64,000 nt of DNA, from contig DIUR01000033.1 in assembly GCA_002428265.1 (NCBI GenBank), positions 516,456 through 580,455 of the forward strand, written 5' to 3'. The notes below the pieces were generated by a model that saw only the letters and a list, made by a program, of their open reading frames with translations, was not told the origin of the DNA and ran no database searches. This DNA is from Bacteriovoracaceae bacterium UBA6153 (GTDB taxonomy: Bacteria > Bdellovibrionota > Bacteriovoracia > Bacteriovoracales > Bacteriovoracaceae). Each line of letters starts with the position of its first letter. The stretch's first letter is position 1. Made by a program: the position numbers and the translations under genes. Positions 44,321 to 53,769 of this stretch are shown piece by piece.

Positions 44321-44730
44321 AGTGAACCTCTTACAAGTTTAAAAATAAGAACACTAATGATTCCAAAAATAATAAAGGTAAAAGTCGCAACAATCGAGCG
44401 AACTGAAAGTCTAGAGATGCCACACACTCCATGCCCCGAAGTACAGCCATTGCCAAGAAGCGTTCCAAATCCAACCAAGATTCCCGCAATCATATAATCA
44501 ACTCTCAATGCAGATGAAAGCTGAATAAAAGCAGTAGGCCTTAAGTATTGAAGAATGAATCCACCAAATAAAAGTCCTCCAATGAAGAAAACTCTCCAGT
44601 ATAAATCATTTTTTTGAGGCCTAATAATGCCTCCTAGAATTCCACTAATTCCAGTGACTCTGCCATTAAAGAGCAGCATTAAACTCACAGCAAGTCCTAT
44701 AAGAACTCCACCAATTATTGCATTTATCAC
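44317..44730 (-). CDS. YeeE/YedE-family (half-size) sulfur transport protein, first copy
   Basis: A 137-residue membrane protein with about four helices. The family motif is GTLLGNGCTSGHGVCGISRLS with two Cys, the sulfur-handling site of YeeE/YedE. It directly follows the ArsR-rhodanese gene (adjacent at 44730/44731) and overlaps the second copy. Together the two units likely import thiosulfate or persulfide sulfur. Confidence 0.87.
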   Translation of the reverse strand: MINAIIGGVLIGLAVSLMLLFNGRVTGISGILGGIIRPQKNDLYWRVFFIGGLLFGGFILQYLRPTAFIQLSSALRVDYMIAGILVGFGTLLGNGCTSGHGVCGISRLSVRSIVATFTFIIFGIISVLIFKLVRGSL

Positions 44731-45399
44731 TTATGGCTCCTGTTTTAATAATTCTTTTTTTAAACGAGTCCATGATTCTTCTAGACGATATGCCTTAAAT
44801 CCGTTTTCTCTTAAATAATTAACCGAATAGGCCGATAGCGCACACATGCGTCCACGGCAAAAAACGAGAATCTGTTTTCTTTTTGGGAGCTTTCCTAAAT
44901 TTAGCTTTAGATCTTGTTGAGAAATATGTACTATCTCGGGAAATTCTTTTAGCTCATTAACGACTTCATCGCTTGGCCTAACATCGAGAAAAATAATTTC
45001 TTTCTTTTTTAAAAGCTTTAGTGTTTCTTCCCAATTTTTTGTCCAGCTTATTTCTCCAAACAATTTCTGAGAATTTATTTTTAAAGAAGGATTGAGCTTC
45101 TGAATAAAGTCTTGATACGACTCCCAGAAATCGAGGACTGCAGGCATTAATGTATAAAGTCTTTTCTGCCCCACACTCTCTACTGTCACGAGACCTTCGC
45201 TCAACATCTTTCTTAAATGCATCGATGTATTGGCCACACTCTGATCAGTCTTAGCTGCTAAGACTTCAACTGTTAAAGGTGCCTGAGATAAAAAATGGAT
45301 TAAGCGAACTCTCACTGGAGCCGCTATAGCACCTAATATTTTCGCCATTGATTCAAAAATATCACCTTGCTGTTCTTTGAGAATTTGTAAATTATCCAC
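44731..45399 (-). CDS. ArsR-family repressor fused to a rhodanese domain
   Basis: A 222-residue regulator. Residues about 15-95 are an ArsR-type winged HTH (LTVEVLAAKTDQSVANTSMHLRKML), and residues about 125-220 are a rhodanese with active loop CRGRMC. The HTH part has no Cys, so the usual BigR/SqrR disulfide sensor is absent and the rhodanese Cys is the only obvious persulfide sensor. It starts with GTG (GAGG upstream) and is divergent from the persulfide dioxygenase gene across a perfect palindrome. Confidence 0.85.
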   Translation of the reverse strand: MDNLQILKEQQGDIFESMAKILGAIAAPVRVRLIHFLSQAPLTVEVLAAKTDQSVANTSMHLRKMLSEGLVTVESVGQKRLYTLMPAVLDFWESYQDFIQKLNPSLKINSQKLFGEISWTKNWEETLKLLKKKEIIFLDVRPSDEVVNELKEFPEIVHISQQDLKLNLGKLPKRKQILVFCRGRMCALSAYSVNYLRENGFKAYRLEESWTRLKKELLKQEP

Positions 45400-45433
45400 A
45401 CCTAACCTCTCGTAATTAATATCCTACCACATC

Positions 45434-45457
45434 TTATTCAATTAATCAATTGAATAA
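45434..45457. promoter_or_regulatory. Perfect 10-bp-arm operator palindrome of the sulfide locus
   Basis: TTATTCAATT-AATC-AATTGAATAA lies in the divergent region between the ArsR-rhodanese gene and the persulfide dioxygenase. It contains ATTC...GAAT half-sites as in BigR/SqrR-type operators. It is the natural binding site for the adjacent repressor. Confidence 0.7.
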
Positions 45458-45505
45458 TTAAACATGGTGGAGTATTATGAAAATGTTCCAAGTCTGGAGG
45501 TTAAG

Positions 45506-46381
45506 ATGAAAATACAGCACTTTTTTGATCCCGATACTTTTACGCTTACTTATTTAGTTATTGATGAAATAACAAAAGATACAGTCATAATTGATCCTGT
45601 ACTCGATTTCGATCCACCTTCAGGAAAAATCGACGATCATAGTATTCAAGAAGTATTGGATTACATCCGACAGAATCAACTTAATATAAGAGCAATTCTC
45701 GAAACACATGCACATGCCGATCACCTTTCCAGCTCACAAATATTAAAACAGCTATTTCCGCAGGCCGTTCATGCTATTGGAGAAAAAATAAAGATTGTCC
45801 AAGAAGTTTTTAAATCACATTTCAACTTGGACGATCTCAAGGTAGACGGATCTCAATTCGATCATCTTTTTAAGGATTTTGAAGAAATTAGTTTTGGCTC
45901 CCTTCATATGAAAGCAATTCCAACTCCGGGGCACACTCCCGCTTGTATGAGTTATCTTTTTGGCAACTCTCTCTTTGTCGGTGATTCATTATTTATGCCC
46001 GATTACGGAACAGGCAGATGTGATTTTCCAAGAGGAAGCGCACGCAATCTCTACAACTCTGTCTCAAAAGTTTTATACTCTCTTCCTAATGATACTAAGG
46101 TTTATGTAGGGCATGATTATGCCCCTAATGGCCGTGAAATGCTTTTTCAAACAACGATAGGAGAAAGTAAATTAAAAAATATTCAGCTATCAGCGAAGAC
46201 GACTGAAACAGAATATGTTGAGCTTCGAGAATCAAGAGATAAAAACCTCAATGCTCCCAGACTGCTATTGCCAAGTATTCAAGTAAATATAGATGCTGGT
46301 CATTTGCCAAGCATTGAACCTAACGGGAAATCTTATTTAAAACTGCCTCTTAGTATTCAATTGAAATCTGGAAAGCTTTAG
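45506..46381 (+). CDS. MBL-fold persulfide dioxygenase (ETHE1/Blh-like)
   Basis: A 291-residue metallo-beta-lactamase-fold iron enzyme that oxidises glutathione persulfide to sulfite. The ATG at 45506 has GGAGG 6 nt upstream, far better than the ATG at 45464. Metal ligands lie in ETHAHADHLSS, PTPGHTPACMSY, VGDSLFMPDYGTGRCDFP and YVGHDYAPNGR, the last two being the ETHE1/Blh landmarks. It is divergent from the ArsR-rhodanese operon and shares its operator. Confidence 0.9.
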   Translation: MKIQHFFDPDTFTLTYLVIDEITKDTVIIDPVLDFDPPSGKIDDHSIQEVLDYIRQNQLNIRAILETHAHADHLSSSQILKQLFPQAVHAIGEKIKIVQEVFKSHFNLDDLKVDGSQFDHLFKDFEEISFGSLHMKAIPTPGHTPACMSYLFGNSLFVGDSLFMPDYGTGRCDFPRGSARNLYNSVSKVLYSLPNDTKVYVGHDYAPNGREMLFQTTIGESKLKNIQLSAKTTETEYVELRESRDKNLNAPRLLLPSIQVNIDAGHLPSIEPNGKSYLKLPLSIQLKSGKL

Positions 46382-46396
46382 TGCAAAACACTGCTC

Positions 46397-46768
46397 TTAC
46401 ATGGGACGCTCTAGCCTCATATCTGTTTCAAATTCATTGTGTGTGACACTCACTCTTATAGAGAGCCCACTATATATTTGTTTTAATCGTTCTACATTAG
46501 CTGAGCCTTTTTCTGGAGTTTGCAGAATGACCTGTTTGAGACCTTTCAATTTGGCCAAAAAAACATTTAAATCAATTTTTTCTCTTTCATCGATATTACC
46601 TGCTCGCAACATATTTGGCAGCACTATTAGTAACCTATAAGCTCCATTAAACTTACGTCTTGTATGCTTAAGATCTTTAAGCATTTCCCTCAACTGATCT
46701 TCATCGAGATTATCCTCCACTGTAAGCTTAAGGAGAGAGGCTTCTTCAAATATTTGCAATGCGTACAT
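46397..46768 (-). CDS. Small STAS-like protein, unknown function
   Basis: A 123-residue protein. The ATG at 46768 has GGAG about 8 nt upstream; the 14 extra codons to 46810 lack a ribosome site. The pattern (strand, helix with DLKHTRRK, strand RLLIVLPNM, helix, strand KQVILQTPEKGSANV, helix ERLKQIY) resembles a STAS/anti-sigma-antagonist fold, but I do not see the conserved phospho-Ser motif. Function unknown; it follows the persulfide dioxygenase convergently. Confidence 0.6.
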   Translation of the reverse strand: MYALQIFEEASLLKLTVEDNLDEDQLREMLKDLKHTRRKFNGAYRLLIVLPNMLRAGNIDEREKIDLNVFLAKLKGLKQVILQTPEKGSANVERLKQIYSGLSIRVSVTHNEFETDMRLERPM

Positions 46769-46916
46769 ATTTTTTCTCCAACTAATTTTGTGGGCCTTCG
46801 TCATTATCAATGAATAAGTAAAAATCCACTCATAAATTTAAGTTGGACAATACAAAACAAAGAGTTGTTACTGAATCTTCAAGATTCAACTTTAATTGAT
46901 AGGGGAATTAGTATGG

Positions 46917-46940
46917 AGAAAATGCCTCAATAAAGAGGCA
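46917..46940 (-). terminator. Hairpin terminator candidate downstream of the 46995 gene
   Basis: TGCCTC-6 nt-GAGGCA on the minus strand followed by TTTTC. The stem is short (6 bp) and the U-run short. Confidence 0.45.
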
Positions 46941-46994
46941 CCGATATGTGTTCGAGTTTTTTCTCATAAAAAGCACTGACATCAAGTATAAAAC

Positions 46995-47483
46995 TTATTG
47001 GTATTTTAATTCATCATGCCTAATCTTTTTTTGCGCCATTAAGTTTTCTAGGTAAGCAACATTTTCGCTGTCACCCTTTTGTATCAGCTCTTGTATTTTA
47101 ATTTCATCAGAAGCAATCTCTCTTTCAATAATCATTAATTCTCTTCTTTCCATACTTTTTGCAATGGCCCTTTGATTTTTTACTGCTTGTTTATCAATTC
47201 GCTTATGATCGAAACTCCCTGGGGCAAAGTATATTTTTCCTCCAGCTCTATTGTCTTCCGGCATTTTACTCTCTTCAAAGCTCGCTACTTCAACATGCAC
47301 CTCATTTGATGCTGGAAGCTTAACTCCCACATATGGTTTTGCCTTTGAATCAAAATTATTCACGCTATAAACTTCCTCAGGAGCAGGCAATGTTTTGGCC
47401 TTTTCCGTTGCAGAGAAATAAAAAAACATTGCTGCCATCATTAAAAATCCTGGTACTCCGATCTTCATTAACTTATTTTTCAT
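46995..47483 (-). CDS. Small membrane-anchored/exported protein, unknown function
   Basis: A 162-residue protein with one N-terminal hydrophobic segment (residues about 8-26) that is either a signal anchor or an uncleaved signal peptide. The remainder is hydrophilic and ends in a helical, coiled-coil-like segment (residues about 105-160, rich in Glu, Lys, Arg and Gln). No known domain. It lies 30 nt downstream of the giant surface protein gene on the same strand, so the two may be co-transcribed. Confidence 0.6.
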   Translation of the reverse strand: MKNKLMKIGVPGFLMMAAMFFYFSATEKAKTLPAPEEVYSVNNFDSKAKPYVGVKLPASNEVHVEVASFEESKMPEDNRAGGKIYFAPGSFDHKRIDKQAVKNQRAIAKSMERRELMIIEREIASDEIKIQELIQKGDSENVAYLENLMAQKKIRHDELKYQ

Positions 47484-47513
47484 ATCAACCTCTTATTTCA
47501 TAAATTATTTTAC

Positions 47514-50500
47514 TTAAGGAATTTTCTCTTCACCAGATCTGCCAATCGGACGATTTTCTTTACCACTTGTTGAAATTCCAAAAATGTAGATATTTTTTCC
47601 TTTTTTAGCAGACATCACCGACGCAGGAATTTCATAGCCAAATCTATGGCCTGCTTTCGTTGAGTCACCACAGGCCGCGGCCACTCCATCCTCTGACGGA
47701 CTATTTGCTTTAAACGCACCAATCATCTCTTCCGCTTTTCCATTACCAATATAGACATGGGCATCAATCTGATTTGATTTACCATAATCACATGTCCATC
47801 CAGTGACGTAAGTTTTACCATTGGCCTTAGAAATTCCATCAATCCAGCCTTCTATTCTATTTTCAACGACTGGTGCAGCCGTCTTCTTAGGAACAACGAA
47901 AACTCCAGAATTTCCGAGTGGTAGATTTTCTTTACCTGATGTTGAGATACCAAAGATATAAATGTTTTTACCACTTTTTTGTAGCATCACACTTTCTGGA
48001 ATCTCATAATTAAACTTGTGTCCTGTGCGTGTTGAATCCGCACATGCGCTGTCGATTCCCGAATCATTATTGGCAAGATTGGCCTTGAAAGCTCCAATCA
48101 TTTCTTCTGCTTTTCCATTTCCGATATAGATATGGGCATCAATCTGATTTGATTTACCGTAATCGCACGCAAAACCTGTTATAAATGATTTCCCATTTTC
48201 TGTTTTAACCTCGCCTATCCATCCGGTGATTTTATTTGTCACACCTGGAGTTGGTACTGGTGTCGGAGTTGGAGTCGGTGTTGGCGCAGGAGTTGTTGCA
48301 TTAATTTTTGGAACAACAAATGCTCCAGAGTTCCCAATCGCCAGGTTTTCTTTCCCGCTTGTCGAAATACCAAAGACGTAAACATTCTTTCCATTTTTAG
48401 CACTTAAAACGCTGGCCGGAATTTCATAAGTAAACCTGTGACCTGCTTTCGTCGAATCTGCACAGGCGTTGGCCACGGCATCTTCTGAATTGCTGTTTGC
48501 TTTAAAGGCACCGATCATCTCTTCAGCTCTACCGCTTCCAATATAAACGTGCGCATCGATCTGAACTCCCTTTCCATAATCACATGCCCATCCACCGATG
48601 TAGGCCTTCTGGCCATTAACAGTAATTCCGTCAATGTGCCCAGTGATTTTGTTAGTCACTCCTGGTGTTGGAGTCGGTGTTGGTGTTGGATTAGGAGTCG
48701 GGTTCGGCGTTGGAGTTGGTGTTGGAGTCGTCGCTCCACCAGGAAGTCTTAACACTCCAGAATTTCCAATTGCCGAGTTCTCTTTCCCACTTGTTGAAAT
48801 ACCGTATCCATAAAGAGCAGCACCTGCATAAGTTGTCAGAACATTTTCCGGAACTCTCACCTTAAAGCGGTGGTTCTGCATCGAAGTATCCGCACAAGCA
48901 AAATTCACACCTTCTTCTGAATAAAGATTAGCTTTGGTTGAAAAAACCATATCTTGTTTTGCTCCATTTTGAGCATAGAAGTGAATATCAATTTCGTTAG
49001 TTTTACCGTAGTCACATGCCCATCCAGTCACATAAGTTCCAGACGCATCTTTAGTGACTCCGTCCATTACTCCCGTCACATAATTAATCACAGGACTATC
49101 ACAATATAATCCCAGCCCATCAGACTGCGACTCAGTTGTTAAACTTCCAACTGTACGCCTGATTGGTGTGTAGCTTTTATGAGTTTTCATTTTAATATAA
49201 AAATCATTCTGATTACTGTAATAACCAAGCTGATTGGCATTTCTAAGCTCATCAAGGGTGCCGTAACGAGTTCCGCTACTAAGACGACAGTTAGCTCCAT
49301 ATCCTGAAATTTTCAAGAGTGGTGTAGTTGTGTTGATTTTCTCTGCTAATACCTGCGCTCCTACAGTACCTAAACCTTTTCCAGAGGCCACAGAACGATG
49401 ACTAAAGAGAACTTCATATTCGTAGCCAGGCTTATTTAATAATCCCGCTTTTAAGTGCATACGCTCGAATCTTCCAATGCGATCAAGCATGCCCCAGTCT
49501 TTTTTCATATAAGAGACTTCACCGTCATTTCTTCTGATCAAATAAGGCACACTCGCTTGCATCTCTGACGAGTTAAACCAAGCTGTCGCTGTGCTAACAT
49601 TGGCCGGACACACTACAAAGCCGTAGTATGTTTCTTTTCCCGACTCTGCTTTCTTCACACACGAGCTATCGTGAGTGATTTTATTTTCACCTAACAGAAC
49701 TCCACCAACAATACCTGTTAGTGATCCATCAAGATCTCTTACACTGTTTGAGTAGCGCTTGTCCGCCCAACCGTCTTCGACATCTTGATAAATGCGGTGA
49801 TAAGGCTCAGGAGAAAAGCGAAGATTCTTAGCGATATTAGTTAATTTTTCAGTTCCTCCGATCGTGATCATTGGAGTTGAGGCCATGTCGTAATTTGTTC
49901 CATCAAAATTTCTCATCTCTTTTTGAGTTGAGTAATTTAAAAAATCAACGTTCTCCAATTCCCATGGTCCATCGTAGAGCACGATCCCCGCTTGCTTTTC
50001 AGTATAACGTCTTTGGTTGTACATGTAGTCTTCTTCGACCCTAGAATTGTTTTTACTTTTCCCAACAAAAGTTGTGTTCCTGAAAACCTGGTTGAAGGCC
50101 ATGAAGGCACCCCATCCATTATCTGCAAGTAACATGTTGTCGAAGATCGCCGTATCCCCTCTGAAATAAACTCCGGCATATAAATTTTTATAAGCAACTA
50201 ATCCAGGAAACGTCGGCGTTGTTGATGGAGAATAGTGCGAGCTCTCTAATAATCTATCCTGAGCATTATTCGGGTTATTAGTTTTATACGGATTTTGTCC
50301 AGCAGGAAAAGGACGCTCATTAGGAGCTCCATCCCAAGTGTGTCCTACTAAAGTTGTGTGGGCCACGTTGTAAGAAAAATCCAATGTGTTAGTTGTACGT
50401 GGACGTGATAGTAAGTCTCCATCAAACTCTCCAGATTGAGAGTTGAATCTTCTTACCTCATCCACAAAGCTCATCCAGAATCCTGTACCAACAGAGCCTG

Positions 50501-51743
50501 AAGCAATATTTTTTGTCACGCGGTTATTTGGGTTTGAAATCCAGAAAACACTGACCGGAGGAAATCTTCTGCGATCAACGTTTGCGTTCATGTGATCAGA
50601 GTTTAATAGTACTTTCGATAAACTTGGAAATTGCGCCCCAATACCTACGTTTCTACTAATAGTGTTGTTAACTTCATTACCGTCTTCAAGAAAAAATCCG
50701 TGTCCTTTAAAGTTATAACAAACGTTATTGTCCACTACAGTCTGGTGAGTCTGGTGAACAGTCACACAACGTTGAAACGAACTGTGAATACTTGAATTCT
50801 TTATGTATTGTCCTGGAGCATCTCCTACTAAGTGCCAATGAAAAGGATAACGTCCCATTAGGCCTGCCTGCCCCAATCTAAAAAATTCAACCGAGTCGAC
50901 AGCGGCATATCCGCCACGGTTAACCATGACGTGACCACCTAATTGTCCATCAGGAATGTCTGCATCTGAAACAGCGACAACTGATTCATCGGCCCTAATA
51001 ACAATATTTCTTGTAAGGTTGGCCACTTCAGCTCTTTGATCAAGATTTACTTCACCTCTGGCCGTTGCTAATTTTTCAAGCTCTCCCCAGTGTCTGTATC
51101 TCACACCAGAAGAAAAATACACGACCTTTCCAGATGCATCGATATTGGAGATAGTCAGCTTCTCACCTTCATTTGGATTGTATGAAGTCGGAGCTATCAC
51201 GACTTGATCTCCTACATTCCAAAGACCTTTTACACTTTGATCAAGCTCAATGCTCTGCTCGCCAGGATTGATAGTTCTATTAAGTCTGTAATGACCAGCT
51301 CTCTCCATTCTACCGTTTAAAATAAGATTACCGTTATTGTTAACAACAACTCCTCTATAACCAGTACTTGTTTTTGGATTAAGTGCAGAGTGTTTTAATG
51401 AAAGATGCAATTTTCCTGAAAATGGTTTTTGATTGGTTCCACACTGGAAATAACCGTTAACATAAATTGAGTTCGCTTTGATTTCAGCTGTCGCATCTTT
51501 ACAGTGGAGCTGTCCGTTGATGACCAACTCTCCGATGTTCACACTTCTATCAATGTAGACAACTTCACCAGGAAGGATCTCAATATTCTTCTGCCCCTCC
51601 ACGCCTGCTGTTTGATTGACAATCGCAGACAGCGGTATGGCCTGCGCTTCATTAAAAGCAATCTCTTTTACTGATTGGGCAAATACACTCGGAGATGTAA
51701 AAGCGATAACAAAAAAGAGCATGGATTTTTTAAAACTCGTCAT
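47514..51743 (-). CDS. Giant secreted G8/parallel beta-helix protein with four C-terminal repeats
   Basis: A 1409-residue exported protein. A signal peptide (residues 1-22, ending VFAQ) is followed by a G8-type region (about 45-190: GEVVYIDRSVNIGELVING) and a long right-handed beta-helix region (about 250-560, with NxxxNNxxxNxxG-style turns). A further beta-rich domain (about 560-880) precedes four tandem repeats of about 100-140 residues with linkers. Each repeat has GWACDYGK, HxYxGNGK and FGISTSGKEN motifs. Two linkers are (TP)n-rich. Likely a surface or released carbohydrate-active or adhesion protein, akin to CEMIP-type G8 proteins; catalytic residues are not identified. Confidence 0.78.
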   Translation of the reverse strand: MTSFKKSMLFFVIAFTSPSVFAQSVKEIAFNEAQAIPLSAIVNQTAGVEGQKNIEILPGEVVYIDRSVNIGELVINGQLHCKDATAEIKANSIYVNGYFQCGTNQKPFSGKLHLSLKHSALNPKTSTGYRGVVVNNNGNLILNGRMERAGHYRLNRTINPGEQSIELDQSVKGLWNVGDQVVIAPTSYNPNEGEKLTISNIDASGKVVYFSSGVRYRHWGELEKLATARGEVNLDQRAEVANLTRNIVIRADESVVAVSDADIPDGQLGGHVMVNRGGYAAVDSVEFFRLGQAGLMGRYPFHWHLVGDAPGQYIKNSSIHSSFQRCVTVHQTHQTVVDNNVCYNFKGHGFFLEDGNEVNNTISRNVGIGAQFPSLSKVLLNSDHMNANVDRRRFPPVSVFWISNPNNRVTKNIASGSVGTGFWMSFVDEVRRFNSQSGEFDGDLLSRPRTTNTLDFSYNVAHTTLVGHTWDGAPNERPFPAGQNPYKTNNPNNAQDRLLESSHYSPSTTPTFPGLVAYKNLYAGVYFRGDTAIFDNMLLADNGWGAFMAFNQVFRNTTFVGKSKNNSRVEEDYMYNQRRYTEKQAGIVLYDGPWELENVDFLNYSTQKEMRNFDGTNYDMASTPMITIGGTEKLTNIAKNLRFSPEPYHRIYQDVEDGWADKRYSNSVRDLDGSLTGIVGGVLLGENKITHDSSCVKKAESGKETYYGFVVCPANVSTATAWFNSSEMQASVPYLIRRNDGEVSYMKKDWGMLDRIGRFERMHLKAGLLNKPGYEYEVLFSHRSVASGKGLGTVGAQVLAEKINTTTPLLKISGYGANCRLSSGTRYGTLDELRNANQLGYYSNQNDFYIKMKTHKSYTPIRRTVGSLTTESQSDGLGLYCDSPVINYVTGVMDGVTKDASGTYVTGWACDYGKTNEIDIHFYAQNGAKQDMVFSTKANLYSEEGVNFACADTSMQNHRFKVRVPENVLTTYAGAALYGYGISTSGKENSAIGNSGVLRLPGGATTPTPTPTPNPTPNPTPTPTPTPGVTNKITGHIDGITVNGQKAYIGGWACDYGKGVQIDAHVYIGSGRAEEMIGAFKANSNSEDAVANACADSTKAGHRFTYEIPASVLSAKNGKNVYVFGISTSGKENLAIGNSGAFVVPKINATTPAPTPTPTPTPVPTPGVTNKITGWIGEVKTENGKSFITGFACDYGKSNQIDAHIYIGNGKAEEMIGAFKANLANNDSGIDSACADSTRTGHKFNYEIPESVMLQKSGKNIYIFGISTSGKENLPLGNSGVFVVPKKTAAPVVENRIEGWIDGISKANGKTYVTGWTCDYGKSNQIDAHVYIGNGKAEEMIGAFKANSPSEDGVAAACGDSTKAGHRFGYEIPASVMSAKKGKNIYIFGISTSGKENRPIGRSGEEKIP
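47519..49085 (-). repeat. Four tandem about 100-140-residue repeats and TP-rich linkers in the giant surface protein
   Basis: Protein repeats start near residues 891, 1035, 1174 and 1299. The last three are the most alike (QIDAHVYIGNGKAEEMIGAF). TP-rich linkers at about 48240-48290 and 48655-48735 appear as GTTGGA/GTCGGT-like DNA repeats and are the source of local repetitiveness. Confidence 0.8.
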
Positions 51744-52107
51744 AGGTCTTCCAAAGTTAAATTGATGGTGATTTATGACGATGTATCGGTGTTTGGGAAA
51801 AAATTATTATACGAGAAATATAAATTGTCCCGTGGACATAGTGGGCAATTAACTACAGTAGACAAGGACAATCAACTATCTTGATAATTAATGCGTACTA
51901 AATTTTTACATAAAAGATGGAATACCAACGGTTCCCCCTGAAATGGAGTGCTTTAGGCCTACTGGCTAAACATTGGACTTACACAGTTTGAGAGACTCAC
52001 TAATTGCTCAACAGAGTAGAAACTAAAATAAAGCCAATATTTATCATGTTATTAAACCTCATTCCAGGTTTAAGCATGGGCCTCTAAAGACCGAAGAAAG
52101 GATTAAC
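51744..52107. other. Divergent intergenic region with no recognised element
   Basis: A 364-nt gap between the giant surface protein (-) and the CZB chemoreceptor (+). It is AT-rich. I checked for c-di-GMP riboswitch, tRNA and terminator patterns and saw none. GAAAGGA precedes the 52108 ATG. Confidence 0.6.
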
Positions 52108-53457
52108 ATGAATATCTTAAACTTAAAAAAATTGTTCAATATAAAACAAAACTCAAACAGTTCTGCACATCAAAATGTTTTTAATAACATTGATGAACTG
52201 AATGATGAAGCAAGAAAGCTCTATTCTGATAGTGAATCATTAAAAAAGATCATTGTTTATCAAAAAAATTCAATTGAAAAATCTTCCGCTGCTTCTCATG
52301 AAATTGCATCAATTGTTACAATGACAGCGGACGCATCTCGCGAGCTAGATTCAAAGGCCAAAGATTCTTACAATGCTGTTTTAAATTCATCTACAGATCT
52401 AGATGAGCTTAAAAAGATGATAAGTGAAGTGAATGCCTCAAGCCAATTGTTACAAAAATCTGTAGAAAGTGGTCTTCGAAGTATCGCTAGTGTTACTGAA
52501 ACAATGGTGGAAATTAAAGAAAAATCAAAAATTATCAACGATATCGTTTTTCAAACCAAACTTCTCTCTTTTAATGCATCCATTGAAGCTGCTCGTGCGG
52601 GCGAATACGGAAAAGGCTTTGCTGTCGTTGCCGAAGAGATGGGCAATCTTGCACGCGCAAGTGGAGAGGCTTCAAAAGAAATAGAAACTATTCTTAATAG
52701 TGGTGTAGAAAAAACCAAGGAACAGATTGGTATTGTCACATCCGACCTGGAAAAAGTAACAACTCAAACAATTTCACATATAAATACGATATCTTGCAAA
52801 ACCGAAGTATTATCAAAACGCTTCATTCAATTATCGCTTTTTTCCAAAGAGACTGAAGAAAAAGCAAAGCAAATTTCAAGCTCAATGACCGAACAAAATA
52901 TTGGAGTACAAGAAATTGCAGGTGCGCTACAGGCCCTTGAGTCCACTTCTATAGAACTAGAATTAATGTCTGTAAGAACGCACTCTTCTTCTGCCGATCT
53001 GGCCAATAAAGTTGAAGAAATTAATAAACAATACCATGCACTTTTAACAGAACTGCATCTCAATGTAGTCAAGGCCATAAAACCTTTTGATTTTCAATCG
53101 GCCAAGAAAGCCCATGTCGACTGGAAAATGAAACTGACTAATTATTTAAAATCTCCAGATGGAAGTTTAGATCATAAAAAAGTATGTTTAGACAATGCTT
53201 GTATATTAGGAAAATGGATGTATGGAGATGGATCAGCCTATCGAGATTTAAATCCTAATCTTTTTGATGAACTTAAAAATTCCCATGCCGATTTTCATAA
53301 AACTGCAGGACAAATTATTGAACATATTGATAATAAAAATACGAAAGCTGCTGATAAGTTATTAAGCCCCACAGGTCATTATGTTCAAATTTCAGACAAG
53401 ACCATCGAGCTTATCGAACAATTAGAAATAATATCTAAGGACGATAAGGCCGCTTAA
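52108..53457 (+). CDS. Soluble chemoreceptor with C-terminal CZB zinc-binding domain
   Basis: A 449-residue cytoplasmic methyl-accepting chemotaxis protein with no membrane helix. Residues about 15-310 are the coiled-coil signalling domain with the tip motif FQTKLLSFNASIEAARAGEY and VVAEEMGNLARASGEASKEI. Residues about 325-440 are a CZB domain: HVDWKMKLTNYL, CILGKWMYGDG and HADFHKTAG give the expected His-Cys-His-His zinc ligands. CZB receptors sense zinc or hypochlorite in other bacteria. Gene ends 6 nt before a short hairpin, just before the direct repeat. Confidence 0.9.
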   Translation: MNILNLKKLFNIKQNSNSSAHQNVFNNIDELNDEARKLYSDSESLKKIIVYQKNSIEKSSAASHEIASIVTMTADASRELDSKAKDSYNAVLNSSTDLDELKKMISEVNASSQLLQKSVESGLRSIASVTETMVEIKEKSKIINDIVFQTKLLSFNASIEAARAGEYGKGFAVVAEEMGNLARASGEASKEIETILNSGVEKTKEQIGIVTSDLEKVTTQTISHINTISCKTEVLSKRFIQLSLFSKETEEKAKQISSSMTEQNIGVQEIAGALQALESTSIELELMSVRTHSSSADLANKVEEINKQYHALLTELHLNVVKAIKPFDFQSAKKAHVDWKMKLTNYLKSPDGSLDHKKVCLDNACILGKWMYGDGSAYRDLNPNLFDELKNSHADFHKTAGQIIEHIDNKNTKAADKLLSPTGHYVQISDKTIELIEQLEIISKDDKAA

Positions 53458-53462
53458 CTTCA

Positions 53463-53480
53463 ACTCTAGGATTCTAGAGT
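53463..53480 (+). terminator. Short hairpin after the CZB chemoreceptor gene
   Basis: ACTCTAG-GATT-CTAGAGT, perfect 7-bp arms, starting 6 nt after the stop. No U-run follows, so termination is uncertain. Confidence 0.3.
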
Positions 53481-53488
53481 CATTCAGC

Positions 53489-53593
53489 GGATATAAGTCA
53501 ATGCCCGAACTCCCCGGCGTATTACTATCTACCCTATTAGATTCCTTCTTATTTAATCCCAGATATTTCTACTAAATACTGAACGAGATTATC
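53489..53593 (+). repeat. Direct repeat copy A of the SDR 3'-end segment (left edge of candidate island)
   Basis: By hand alignment this 105-nt block matches 61567-61671 without gaps. In the core (53503-53593 versus 61581-61671) 84 of 91 bases are identical; the left 14 bases match less well. It spans the last codons and stop of an SDR-like gene on the minus strand and about 60 nt of downstream DNA. Confidence 0.85.
53549..53593 (-). pseudogene. Remnant of a second SDR gene 3' end
   Basis: Read on the minus strand it encodes DNLVQYLVEISGIK and a stop, the same C-terminus as the intact SDR at 61615-62379, which continues four residues further. Codons farther upstream (to about 53614) diverge quickly and then run into a stop, so only the tail survives. 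It is either a decayed paralogue or a copied attachment segment. Confidence 0.7.
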
Positions 53594-53769
53594 AGGTATT
53601 GCGTGATTAAATCCTAGCACTTTTCAACATTCGTATGGAACTTCAATTTCTAGCATGCTTGGTAAAATTACTTCTTCCCTGATGAATATCATATTAGTTC
53701 TGATTAAAACATCTTAGTCTTAAATAAAGTTACTGCAAGTAATTTTGAAATATTTCTAAGGAGTAAATT

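Noticed and set aside
48235..48735. Short repeated DNA units resembling a tandem or CRISPR-like array
   Set aside because: They are codons for Thr-Pro linkers inside the giant surface protein, with no spacers of constant length.
52000..52107. Possible c-di-GMP riboswitch upstream of the CZB chemoreceptor
   Set aside because: I looked for GEMM-type conserved motifs and could not find them.
53615..53700. Short minus-strand frame (about 29 codons open) upstream of the SDR remnant
   Set aside because: Too short and without family match or ribosome site; could be decayed coding DNA, but unsupported.
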